Source: Myxococcales bacterium (GTDB taxonomy: Bacteria > Myxococcota > Myxococcia > Myxococcales > Myxococcaceae). From it: 46,901 nt of DNA. The notes beneath the pieces were generated by a model. The model searched no databases and was not told where the DNA came from. It saw only the letters and a list, made by a program, of their open reading frames with translations. This document shows positions 7,692 through 15,337 of this stretch, piece by piece. The translations under genes were made by a program, and so were the position numbers. The stretch covers positions 1 to 46,901 of the forward strand of contig JAUXRI010000256.1 of assembly GCA_030681895.1 (NCBI GenBank). Reading direction: 5' to 3'. The stretch's first letter is position 1. Each line of letters begins with the position of its first letter.

Positions 7692-8326
7692 CGGCCGAGC
7701 TCCTTCGGAGTCTTCGTGAAGGGGTGCGCGACGCCGTGACAGCCGGCCGACGCACACGACACCGCGTTCTGCTGGAGCTCGTCGGACAACGACAGGTGCT
7801 CCTTGATGTTGGTGAACGAGGCGAGCGTGCCCGAGTGGCACTGCTGGCAGTTGAGGTTCGGGTACGGCTTGGCCGTGCGCACCTCGGCGTGGAACTTCTC
7901 GAGCGACCAGTTCCGGTAGCCCCCGAGGTAGTAGTGGTACACGTGCATCATGCCGGTCAGCTTGGTGAGCGGGTACCCGAGCATTCCGTAGTCGGCGTGG
8001 CAGGTGTAGCAGGCGGTCGGCCCGATGATGTGGCTGCGCGAGTGCCGCGCGGCGAGGCCCAGGCTCTTGGGGTCCTCGAGGTCCGACAGGTGTGTCTCCA
8101 TCACGTGGCAGGAGCCGCAGAAGCTCGGCTCCGTCGTGCGGAGCATGCCTGAGCCGGTGCTGGCCACTGCCGCGATGAAGGGAAACACGGCGAGGCCCAG
8201 CAGCAGGCGCATGCGGACCGTCGGCGTGAGGACCGGCCGCGCGATGAGGAACTGCAGAAGAATGCCGGCGGCGATGGTTGCGGCGCCGATGGCGAGAGCT
8301 CCGAACGGTGTGAGTGCGCTTCCCAT
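7688..8326 (-). CDS. NapC/NirT-type tetrahaem quinol dehydrogenase
   Basis: 212 aa from the ATG at 8326, four bases after the stop of the decahaem gene. Two N-terminal hydrophobic segments (about 8-28 and 38-57) anchor it in the inner membrane. Four haem sites follow: CGSCH (70), CYTCH (106), CQQCH (160) and an unusual CX4CH site CASAGCH (191). Members of this family (NapC, NirT, CymA) take electrons from the quinol pool and pass them to periplasmic cytochromes. In this operon it is the best candidate for the entry point of the conduit. The longer frame upstream of 8326 lies in the decahaem gene and was not used. Confidence 0.85.
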   Translation of the reverse strand: MGSALTPFGALAIGAATIAAGILLQFLIARPVLTPTVRMRLLLGLAVFPFIAAVASTGSGMLRTTEPSFCGSCHVMETHLSDLEDPKSLGLAARHSRSHIIGPTACYTCHADYGMLGYPLTKLTGMMHVYHYYLGGYRNWSLEKFHAEVRTAKPYPNLNCQQCHSGTLASFTNIKEHLSLSDELQQNAVSCASAGCHGVAHPFTKTPKELGR

Positions 8327-8330
8327 GGTG

Positions 8331-10514
8331 TCAGGGCGAGACCGCGTGAACCGAGTCGACTCCAGCCGTCCGGCCTGCCGCGTGGCAGACCGCACAGGCT
8401 TCGACGCCGGTGGAGGTGGTGTTCAACATCGCGTGCGCCGACGCGGCGACGCTGAAGTGACAGCCCGTGCAGGCGGCCGAGGTCGCCGGCTCGAAGACGG
8501 GCGTCACCACGGTGGAGGCGGGCAGACACGACAGCCCACCATCGGGCGGCGCGCTGCTGCAGGTGCGCACCTCACTCCTCGAGGGCAGCAGCCCGGCAGG
8601 CAGCGGCAACGAGTACGCGGTCGCCGTGTGGCACTTCTGGCAGTTGTTGAGCGGTGACGGGTACTCGGCCGTCGCGTGAATGCGGTGCACGAGGTCCTTG
8701 AAGTTGGCCGCCGGGGCCGTGATGGAGCCGCCGTCGACGGGGGTGATGGCGTTCTCGACCAGGTTGCCGCCGTGGCAGACGATGCAGTGCTCGGTGTTGT
8801 TGCGCGTGCCGCCGTGCGCCGCGAGCGTCTGGTGGCACGAGTTGCACTGGGCGAGCGTGACGTCCTGACGGCGGCGAACGGGCGTCGAGTCGGTGACGGC
8901 GAAGGGCGCGACGGGGTTGAGGGCACACCAGCGCACGCCGGCGTCGGTCGTGGAGCAGACCTCCATGCCCACCGTGAAGCTCCCGGTGTCGGTCGGCGCG
9001 AGCGTGGTGAACGCGCGGTAGCGGAAGACGCCGGCGTCGAGGCGCTCGAGGCACGCGCCGCCGTCGGTGAGCACCGCGCAGTCAGCGGCGTTCTCGGCGG
9101 TCTCCGAGGTGAAGCGGGCGATGTCGGTGTTGGGCCCCGCGAAGACGAAGCGCAGGCGGCTCATGCGCGCGGCGAGCACGTCACGCGGCTGGCCGTTCAC
9201 GTTCACCCCGAAGGTGACGGTGGGGCGCGTGCCGGGAGGCGTCGGAGGCACCGAGATGATGTTGGCCGTCACCGCGATGCGCGAGGGGTCTCGGCCCGGG
9301 CTCACGTGCGCTGTCGAGGTCGGCGCGAACGAGCCGTCCTGGTGGCAGGTGTTGCACTGCGCGTCGGTACGCGCGCCCGCGCTGTGGAGCGTGTAGCCGG
9401 GCGGCGGCGTGGCGCTGGCGAACCAGGTGCGGTCGTGGCACCCCGAGCAGTTCTGGCTCGACGGGTTCGTCTTCCAGCGGTCGGCCTGCGGGCCCTGGTG
9501 GCACGCCTCGCAGGTGTCGAGGTCGCCGGGGTACTTCACGTGCGAGAAATCAATCACCGAGTTGTTGAAGCCGATGAAGTGGTACGGCGTGCCGGCGTCG
9601 ACGCTGGGCAGCCGCTCGCCGCGGTGAATCGCGTGCACCATCTTCTTGAAGTCGTACGAGGTGCCCGTCTCGGGGTCGATGTCGGCCGTGTCGGTGTGGC
9701 ACATGATGCAGAGCGCGACGTCACGACGGGCGCCGCCGTGCGCCTCGAGGCGCGTGTGGCAACTGTTGCAGGCCTGGTCGGTGACGAGCTCGCGCGTGTT
9801 GGTGACGGGCTGGCCGTCGGGTCGGAAGTGGAAGACGGCGTTGTCGACGGCGCGAACGCCCTGCACGGTGCGCGTCGCGTAGAGGCCGATGGAGTGCGTC
9901 TTGCCGCCGTTCGCGCCCACCGGCATCGGGGTCGCGAAGCGGTAGCGGTAGACGCCGGTGCCGAGCTCGGTCCACGTGCCGTTGGTGTCGGCGGCGTTCT
10001 GCACGAACGTGCCGCCGTCGAAGGTGACGTTGCGCCGCGTGTAGCTGACGTACTGGAGCGCGAGGCCGTCGCTGCGCTCCTCGACGTAGCCGGCGACGAG
10101 CGAGACCGCGATGGCGCCTTCGGTGAGCGTGCCGGTGCGGTCGAGCGCGCGGCCTGCTTGATCAGCCATGAGCAGGTCGACCGAGGTGCCGCCGTCGTCG
10201 ATGCCGGCGTCGAGCACCGTCACCACCAGGCCGGAGCCCGTGAAGCGGAAGTCACGGCCGTTGAAGCCGGCGTCGCCTGCGGGACCCTGAGGCCCAGTCA
10301 TTCCGTTCTGCCCGTTCATGCCATTCTGACCGGGTTGACCGTTCTGTCCGGGCTGTCCCTGCTGACCGGGTTGACCCATCGGTCCGACGCCGCCGGCGCC
10401 AGTTTCTCCAGCCGGGCCTTGAGGGCCAGCGGGGCCTGCCGGGCCGTTGCACGCCGCAGCCAACGCGGCGAGCACGAGAGACGAGGTGAGTCGGAAACGG
10501 GTCGAGCTGATCAT
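8331..10514 (-). CDS. OmcA/MtrC-family decahaem cytochrome lipoprotein with collagen-like stalk
   Basis: 727 aa from the ATG at 10514, with GGAGAGG 7-13 nt upstream. A lipobox (LAAAC22) is followed by a collagen-like Gly-X-Y stretch (24-88). The rest follows the MtrC/OmcA plan: beta domain (about 90-245), pentahaem domain (CNSCH 249, CIMCH 269, CEACH 335, CSGCH 356, CNTCH 387), a second beta domain (about 415-545) and a second pentahaem domain (CNSCH 557, CIVCH 577, CQKCH 625, CTGCH 682, CAVCH 697). The second beta domain carries a CX8C pair (C479/C488), as in MtrC, where a disulfide is known. The protein is expected on the cell surface as the terminal reductase for metals, minerals, shuttles or a partner cell. 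It is the first gene of the leftward operon, divergent from the beta-barrel gene. Confidence 0.93.
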   Translation of the reverse strand: MISSTRFRLTSSLVLAALAAACNGPAGPAGPQGPAGETGAGGVGPMGQPGQQGQPGQNGQPGQNGMNGQNGMTGPQGPAGDAGFNGRDFRFTGSGLVVTVLDAGIDDGGTSVDLLMADQAGRALDRTGTLTEGAIAVSLVAGYVEERSDGLALQYVSYTRRNVTFDGGTFVQNAADTNGTWTELGTGVYRYRFATPMPVGANGGKTHSIGLYATRTVQGVRAVDNAVFHFRPDGQPVTNTRELVTDQACNSCHTRLEAHGGARRDVALCIMCHTDTADIDPETGTSYDFKKMVHAIHRGERLPSVDAGTPYHFIGFNNSVIDFSHVKYPGDLDTCEACHQGPQADRWKTNPSSQNCSGCHDRTWFASATPPPGYTLHSAGARTDAQCNTCHQDGSFAPTSTAHVSPGRDPSRIAVTANIISVPPTPPGTRPTVTFGVNVNGQPRDVLAARMSRLRFVFAGPNTDIARFTSETAENAADCAVLTDGGACLERLDAGVFRYRAFTTLAPTDTGSFTVGMEVCSTTDAGVRWCALNPVAPFAVTDSTPVRRRQDVTLAQCNSCHQTLAAHGGTRNNTEHCIVCHGGNLVENAITPVDGGSITAPAANFKDLVHRIHATAEYPSPLNNCQKCHTATAYSLPLPAGLLPSRSEVRTCSSAPPDGGLSCLPASTVVTPVFEPATSAACTGCHFSVAASAHAMLNTTSTGVEACAVCHAAGRTAGVDSVHAVSP
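10251..10445 (-). repeat. Collagen-like Gly-X-Y coding repeat
   Basis: This encodes residues 24-88 of the decahaem cytochrome: six Gly-X-Y triplets, a two-residue GV break, then fifteen more triplets. The first and last parts are GPA/GPQ-rich; the middle is GQP/GQN/GMN-rich. It directly follows the lipidated cysteine. Bacterial collagen-like regions form trimeric rods, so this may be a rigid stalk. Confidence 0.9.
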
Positions 10515-10725
10515 CTGAAACCTCTCCACACCGCGCGGGGTGCACGCATCGGGTGCGTGGCCTGTACCAACGCGGGCCTCCTCATGACAGCACGCTGACA
10601 CTCCGCAAATTCTGCGGCTAGTTTGTGCTGAGGCGCACGGCTTGCCGGAGATCATGGCTTTTTCGCCGTCTCGGCGCTGAGAACGGTTCTTGTCTGCAAG
10701 CCTGACTCAGGATTGAGGGTACCTC
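10515..10725. promoter_or_regulatory. Divergent promoter region of the cytochrome locus
   Basis: This 211-bp gap separates the leftward decahaem operon from the rightward barrel operon and must hold both promoters. On the plus strand AGGCGC-N5-TTGC (10631-10645) resembles a sigma-54 -24/-12 element (GG and GC correctly spaced). On the minus strand TGGTAC-N5-ACGC (10569-10555) is a weaker match. An inverted repeat AGAAC-G-GTTCT lies at 10680-10690. In GC-rich DNA such matches arise by chance, so these are candidates only. Confidence 0.35.
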
Positions 10726-12081
10726 GTGATTCGTCGGCTCCGCATACCTCCACCCACCGCAGCAGCAGTAGCTGGCCTCATGGCCGCGTTAGCCAACGCC
10801 GAGACGCCGACCTGGGTCGACGCGCGGGCGACGGTGACGGCCCAGGCCTTCCAACAGGCGTTGCTTCCCGGCGTTCCGGGGGTGGTGGCGCCGATCGAGC
10901 TGGCGCTGCCGTTCACCACGACGGCCTTCTTGCGCTTCGGCGCGCTCGACCTGCCCGGCGCCGCTGACTCGGTGAGCGGCGAGGTGGCAGCGTGGGGTCG
11001 CCTGGGGCCCCGCGATGGGTTGTTGGGCGATGGAGACGTGACCTCGGCGTGGGCGCAGTACCGCAACGGCCCGTGGCGCGTGAAGCTGGGCCGGCAGGTG
11101 ACGTACCCGGGCTCGGCCCGCTACGTCCGCTTCGACGGCGCCTCGGGCGGCGCGACCTTCGGCCTCCTCGACGTCGACGCATACGCAGGCTTCGTGGCGC
11201 TGCCTCGCTGGAATCTGCCGCGCGGGGCCTGGGTGCTCGGCTCCATCGGCGACGCGCTCGAGGACCCTCGCCTGCGTGAGGCGCAGAACCGCGCGGGGCA
11301 GTTCCTCCTCGGCGCCCGCGTGGGCGCGCGCTTCGGCACGAAGGCTCGCGCCGCCCTCGCCTTTCACGAACAGCACGACGCCATCGGAGTCGCCTACCGC
11401 ACGGTGAGCGCAGACGTCGGCGGACAGCCGCTCGAGTGGCTCGGCCTGGGCGGACGCGCGTCGTTCGACCTCAAGTCGCTGGGCTTCTCGGAGGCGCGCG
11501 TGTGGGCTGACGCCACGGGGTGGAGGTTCGCCTCGGCGTCGGTCGACTACTCGTACCAGAGCCCCTCGCTGCTCCTCCCGCAGACGTCCATCCTCGCGGC
11601 GTTCGGTGGCTCGTCGTGGCACGAGCTCGGCGGCGAGCTGACGGTGCAGTTGCCGTGGAGAATGGCCCTCACGGGTCGCGGCGCAGGGCAGGTCTACGAC
11701 GGCGACCGGCCGGGCGCGCGAGGCCTGGGGCGCGTGAAGTGGCAGCCCGACCTCGATGGCCGCTGGCTGGTGCAAGGCGAGCTCGCGCGCGTGCTGGTGT
11801 CGACGACGGGCTACACGCAGGTGCGCGCGTCGGCGCGATGGCGTGCGCTCCAGACCGTCAACGCCACCCTCGACGGGGCCGTCTACCTGTATGACGCGCC
11901 GGTGCGTGGAGCCTCGACGTCGGTCACCGGTATCGCCAGCGCGGAGTGGGCCATTCACCCGTGGATGCGGGTGATGCTGTCGACGACGGTGATGCAGACG
12001 CCGTTCGCCGCGTTCGAGGTGCAGGGCCTCGGCCGTTTCGTCGTCGAGTGGGAACCGGGCTCGACGGGAGGCCGGCCATGA
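10726..12081 (+). CDS. Outer-membrane beta-barrel (porin-type conduit component)
   Basis: 451 aa, GTG start with GAGGG six bases upstream. The N-terminus is a signal peptide ending near ALANA-E. The mature protein lacks cysteines and is made of alternating hydrophobic/polar strands, several ending in aromatics (for example WAQYRNGPWRVKLGRQ, ASVDYSYQSP), with Arg/Gly-rich turns and a final strand GRFVVEW. This is typical of an outer-membrane barrel of roughly 18-22 strands. In Shewanella (MtrB) and Geobacter (OmbB/OmbC) such barrels sheath a multihaem cytochrome to carry electrons across the outer membrane. It overlaps the following 12-haem gene by ATGA, supporting that role. I could not assign it to MtrB or OmbB by sequence; a plain porin remains possible. 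Confidence 0.78.
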   Translation: MIRRLRIPPPTAAAVAGLMAALANAETPTWVDARATVTAQAFQQALLPGVPGVVAPIELALPFTTTAFLRFGALDLPGAADSVSGEVAAWGRLGPRDGLLGDGDVTSAWAQYRNGPWRVKLGRQVTYPGSARYVRFDGASGGATFGLLDVDAYAGFVALPRWNLPRGAWVLGSIGDALEDPRLREAQNRAGQFLLGARVGARFGTKARAALAFHEQHDAIGVAYRTVSADVGGQPLEWLGLGGRASFDLKSLGFSEARVWADATGWRFASASVDYSYQSPSLLLPQTSILAAFGGSSWHELGGELTVQLPWRMALTGRGAGQVYDGDRPGARGLGRVKWQPDLDGRWLVQGELARVLVSTTGYTQVRASARWRALQTVNATLDGAVYLYDAPVRGASTSVTGIASAEWAIHPWMRVMLSTTVMQTPFAAFEVQGLGRFVVEWEPGSTGGRP

Positions 12082-13130
12082 AGCGGCACGCGGTGGTGTT
12101 GGTTGGCGCGCTGCTGTTCGTCTCGGCGTGCCCGCGCGGGCTGCTCACGCGGTTTCCGCACCGGCAGCACCTCGCCGAGCTGGAGTGCGGCGGCGAGGGA
12201 CAGAAGGCCTGTCTGTCGTGCGCGAGCTGTCACCAGGGAAGCGACGAGAAGCAGGGCACGTGGAGCCAGCCGCGCGTCGAGAGCTGCTCCTCGTGCCACA
12301 AGGACGCGCCCGAGGCCTTCACGCGCTCGATTCGCCCCGCCATCGCGACCCAGCCCGCAGGCAAGGCCATCAGCTTCGAGCACGACCCGCACCTCAAGCT
12401 GCCATCCGTGAAGGGCCAGTGTGTGGGTTGTCACCAGGGCGCCGTCACGGTCGAAGGTGGCGAGCCGCTCTTCCCGCCGATGGCGACGTGTCTCTCGTGC
12501 CACGAGCACCGCGAGCAATTCGACACCGGCGTCTGCACCAACTGTCACCAGCAGAACGACCTTCGCCAGCTGCTGCCCGCGTCGTTCCTGCGACACGACG
12601 CTGCGTGGACGAAGCGGCACGGGCACCAGGCGCGCGCGCAGCCGCAGGCGTGTGAGACGTGCCACTCGCAGACGAGCTGCGACAGCTGCCACGACTCCAC
12701 GAGACCCGGCACTCCCGCGGTGCGCAACCCCGAGGCCATCGACCGCGAGCTGGTGCACCGCTTCGACTTCATCAGCCGTCACGGCATCGAGAGCGAGTCG
12801 GAGCCCGGCTCGTGCAGCACCTGCCACGCGAAGACGGAGTGTGACGCGTGCCACGTCGCGCGCGCCGTCTCGGCGGTTCGTCAGGGCGCTGAAGGCCCAC
12901 ACCCGGCGCTGTGGGCGAGCGGTCTCGGCGCGGCCCGCAACACGCACGGCCTCGCGGCGCGGCGCAACATCGCCTCGTGCGCCGCGTGTCACGACCAGGG
13001 TCCCGTCAGCAACTGTGTGCGCTGTCACAAGGTCGGCGGCTCGGGCGGAACACCGCACCCCGCTGGCTGGAGAAGCACCGCGCCCGTCACCAACGCCGAG
13101 TGCTCGGCGTGCCACGGAGGCTCGCTGTGA
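12078..13130 (+). CDS. 12-haem c-type cytochrome lipoprotein
   Basis: 350 aa from the ATG at 12078, which overlaps the barrel stop (ATGA). It has a short signal peptide with lipobox (FVSAC). I count twelve CXXCH motifs: CASCH, CSSCH, CVGCH, CLSCH, CTNCH, CETCH, CDSCH, CSTCH, CDACH, CAACH, CVRCH and CSACH. Additional His residues (FPHRQH, FEHDPH, KRHGHQ, VHRF) between motifs could serve as distal haem ligands. It probably works as the periplasmic or barrel-embedded wire, analogous in role to MtrA or OmaB, though lipidation and twelve haems differ from decahaem MtrA. Its stop overlaps a GTG in frame with the next gene. Confidence 0.9.
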   Translation: MKRHAVVLVGALLFVSACPRGLLTRFPHRQHLAELECGGEGQKACLSCASCHQGSDEKQGTWSQPRVESCSSCHKDAPEAFTRSIRPAIATQPAGKAISFEHDPHLKLPSVKGQCVGCHQGAVTVEGGEPLFPPMATCLSCHEHREQFDTGVCTNCHQQNDLRQLLPASFLRHDAAWTKRHGHQARAQPQACETCHSQTSCDSCHDSTRPGTPAVRNPEAIDRELVHRFDFISRHGIESESEPGSCSTCHAKTECDACHVARAVSAVRQGAEGPHPALWASGLGAARNTHGLAARRNIASCAACHDQGPVSNCVRCHKVGGSGGTPHPAGWRSTAPVTNAECSACHGGSL

Positions 13131-13225
13131 GCGCCGCGCGCAACCCGACGGCGCTGCGGCTCGCTCCGAGCGCCGCGCGGATCAGCACGACGACGGATCC
13201 GCGGCTCGCGCGGCGCGAGGCAAAC

Positions 13226-14806
13226 GTGGCCTTCTCTCTTTCGTACCTTCAGCTCGGCGCGTTGATGCTGTTCGCGCTCTCTGCGACGGGCTGCTTCGTG
13301 CCGCGTGAGAACGGGCCGCGTCCCGACACGCAGTGTGTTCGTTGTCACGGTGACGACGCGCGTGAAGGCGACGCGGTGCTGAAGGCGGCTCCACCGAGCG
13401 ACACGTTCGGCAACACCGCCGTCTCGTACCCGGGCGTCGGCGCGCACGCGGAGCACCTCGTCGCGAGCAAGACGCACGGCGTGGTGGCGTGCCGCGAGTG
13501 TCATCGCGTGCCTGAGACGACCGAGTCTCCCGGCCACAACGACGGCACCACGCAGCTGGTGTTCGGCACCATCGCGACGAAAGACGGCGGCCTCTCGCCT
13601 GCGTGGGACGTCGGAACGCGGCAGTGCACCAGCTCGGGCTGTCACGGCCCCGTGTCCGGGAAGTGGACGCGCCCGAGGACGTCGGACGAGGCGTGTGGCT
13701 CATGTCACGCGTTGCCGCCCGTCGCGCCGCACCCGCAGTACGCAGCGTGCGAGATGTGTCACGCCGACGTGGTGAACGCGCAGGGCATTCGGGCTCCGCA
13801 GCTGCACGTCGATGGCGTGGTGCAGGTGAACGAGGCGTCGTGCGCGTCGTGTCACGGCAGCACCGATGCGGGCGCGCCTCCCCGCTCTCTCGATGGCGGC
13901 ACCAGCGTCACGCAGGTCGGCGTCGGCGCGCACACCGCGCACCTCTTGGGAGGCTCGTTCAGCAGCCCCGTCGCGTGCGCCACGTGTCACACCGTGCCTG
14001 GGAAAGTCGTGACGGCCACGCACCCGAATGGTGGACCGGCCGAGGTGCTCGCGAACGTCGGCTACGACCGCACCGCAGGTTCGTGCACGACGGCGTGTCA
14101 CGGCGTGCGCTCACCGGTGTGGACGACGCCCGACGCAGGCCTCACCTGCTCGAGCTGTCACGGCGCGCCGCCGCCAGTCCCTCATCCTCAAGCGACGTCG
14201 TGCGGGCTGTGCCACCCCGCCGAGGCCTCGGGGCAGGTCGCTCGCGCGACTCACGTGAATGGCCGCGTCGACGTGATGCAGCTGGTGGCGTGCAACGCGT
14301 GCCACGGCAGCGCGGCGAATGACGCGCCGCCGAGGGACCTCTCGGGAAGCCAGGACACCACCCGCGTTGGCGTCGGCGCACACCAGGCGCACCTCGTGGG
14401 CCGCGGGCTCGCGCGGGTCGTCTCGTGTGACGAGTGCCACGTGGTGCCGGCGACGGTCGACGCAGGCACGCACCTCGACGGCGTGACGCAGGTGCGCTTC
14501 CAGGGCGTGGCGCGCTCCAACCTGGCGACGGCGACGTACGCCAACGGCAGCTGCACCAACGCCTGCCACGACGTCTCGCACCTCGTCGGCATTCCGGGCG
14601 CGGGCGGTGGTCAACGCACCTCACCGCGATGGACGATGGTCGACGGCACGCAGCGGCAGTGCGACTCGTGTCATGGAGCACCGCCTCCGCTGCCCCACCC
14701 GGCGCGGGCTGACTGCGGCGCGTGTCACCTGAACGCGCAGGCCGATGGCGGCTTCGTCAGGCCCGACCTGCACGTGAATGGTCGCGTCGAGTTCGCGCTG
14801 CCGTAG
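13226..14806 (+). CDS. 15-haem cytochrome lipoprotein of three pentahaem modules (CxxxxCH/CxxCH type)
   Basis: 526 aa from a GTG at 13226, chosen because it follows GCGAGG by 5 nt and gives a lipoprotein signal (LFALSATGC). A GTG at 13127 overlapping the previous stop (GTGA) is the alternative and would add 33 residues. The protein has 12 CXXCH motifs plus CTSSGCH, CTTACH and CTNACH. They fall into three five-haem modules in which the third site is always the atypical one. Modules share GVGAHxxHL before the second haem, CHGAPPPxPHP after the fourth and HVNGRV or a variant at the end. Geobacter has a cytochrome family defined by mixed CxxxxCH/CxxCH sites. As the last gene of the rightward operon it is probably a periplasmic or surface electron carrier. 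Confidence 0.88.
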   Translation: MAFSLSYLQLGALMLFALSATGCFVPRENGPRPDTQCVRCHGDDAREGDAVLKAAPPSDTFGNTAVSYPGVGAHAEHLVASKTHGVVACRECHRVPETTESPGHNDGTTQLVFGTIATKDGGLSPAWDVGTRQCTSSGCHGPVSGKWTRPRTSDEACGSCHALPPVAPHPQYAACEMCHADVVNAQGIRAPQLHVDGVVQVNEASCASCHGSTDAGAPPRSLDGGTSVTQVGVGAHTAHLLGGSFSSPVACATCHTVPGKVVTATHPNGGPAEVLANVGYDRTAGSCTTACHGVRSPVWTTPDAGLTCSSCHGAPPPVPHPQATSCGLCHPAEASGQVARATHVNGRVDVMQLVACNACHGSAANDAPPRDLSGSQDTTRVGVGAHQAHLVGRGLARVVSCDECHVVPATVDAGTHLDGVTQVRFQGVARSNLATATYANGSCTNACHDVSHLVGIPGAGGGQRTSPRWTMVDGTQRQCDSCHGAPPPLPHPARADCGACHLNAQADGGFVRPDLHVNGRVEFALP

Positions 14807-15337
14807 TTGCACGAGTCAGTCACAGAGCTCTCCCGCCAGGCGTCGTTCATCGACACTTCGGTGGGTCCAGCGGCTCCAGGACAGAGCACAGGGGGTCGAG
14901 CGGGCAGCAGCGGCATCGGCTGCGCCGGCAGCTTGTTCGGGCGGTCAGGCCTCTGCGGCCAGGAGGAGCGCGCTCAGCGACGGGCCTCCAAAGCCTCGAG
15001 GCAGGAGGGGCAGGTCGAATTGGCGAAGCGCGGAGATGATGCGGCCTCCGGAGGGCGAGGTCGCTTCCAGGGCGAGTCAGGTTGCCGACGATCTGAGTCA
15101 GGTAGCTGACGTCAGTTGCCTTACGCCCGCCGTTGCTGGCCTGACATGGCTGGGAAGCGTCCCCCCTCCCTCGACCCGAACGGCCGGAACGACCGCGGCG
15201 CGAGGCGCTTTCCATCTCGACCATCGAGTCTCGATGCTTCGGAGCGCCCTCCTTCGGCGCTCGCGCTCGTTCGTGCCCTGGCGTGATGCCCAGCTGTCCG
15301 AAAGCGCGCCACATCGAGGGCGCGAGAAGCGTCGACG
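14807..15337. other. 531-bp stretch between convergent genes, no supported gene
   Basis: Open frames exist on both strands but none has convincing composition, a start with a ribosome site, or a family resemblance. I see a degenerate direct repeat GAGTCAGGT(T/A)GC(C/T)GAC at 15074-15089 and 15095-15110 (21 bp apart) and a perfect 10-bp palindrome CTGACGTCAG at 15106-15115. A minus-strand frame ending near 14950 has plausible protein-like codon use but could not be identified. This may be a decayed gene or element. Confidence 0.4.

Noticed and set aside
8676..10598. Long plus-strand open frame (640 codons) opposite the decahaem gene
   Set aside because: It is Arg/Val/Ala/Gly-rich and mirrors the codon pattern of the opposite strand. 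The minus strand has ten CXXCH motifs and a signal peptide. It is a shadow.
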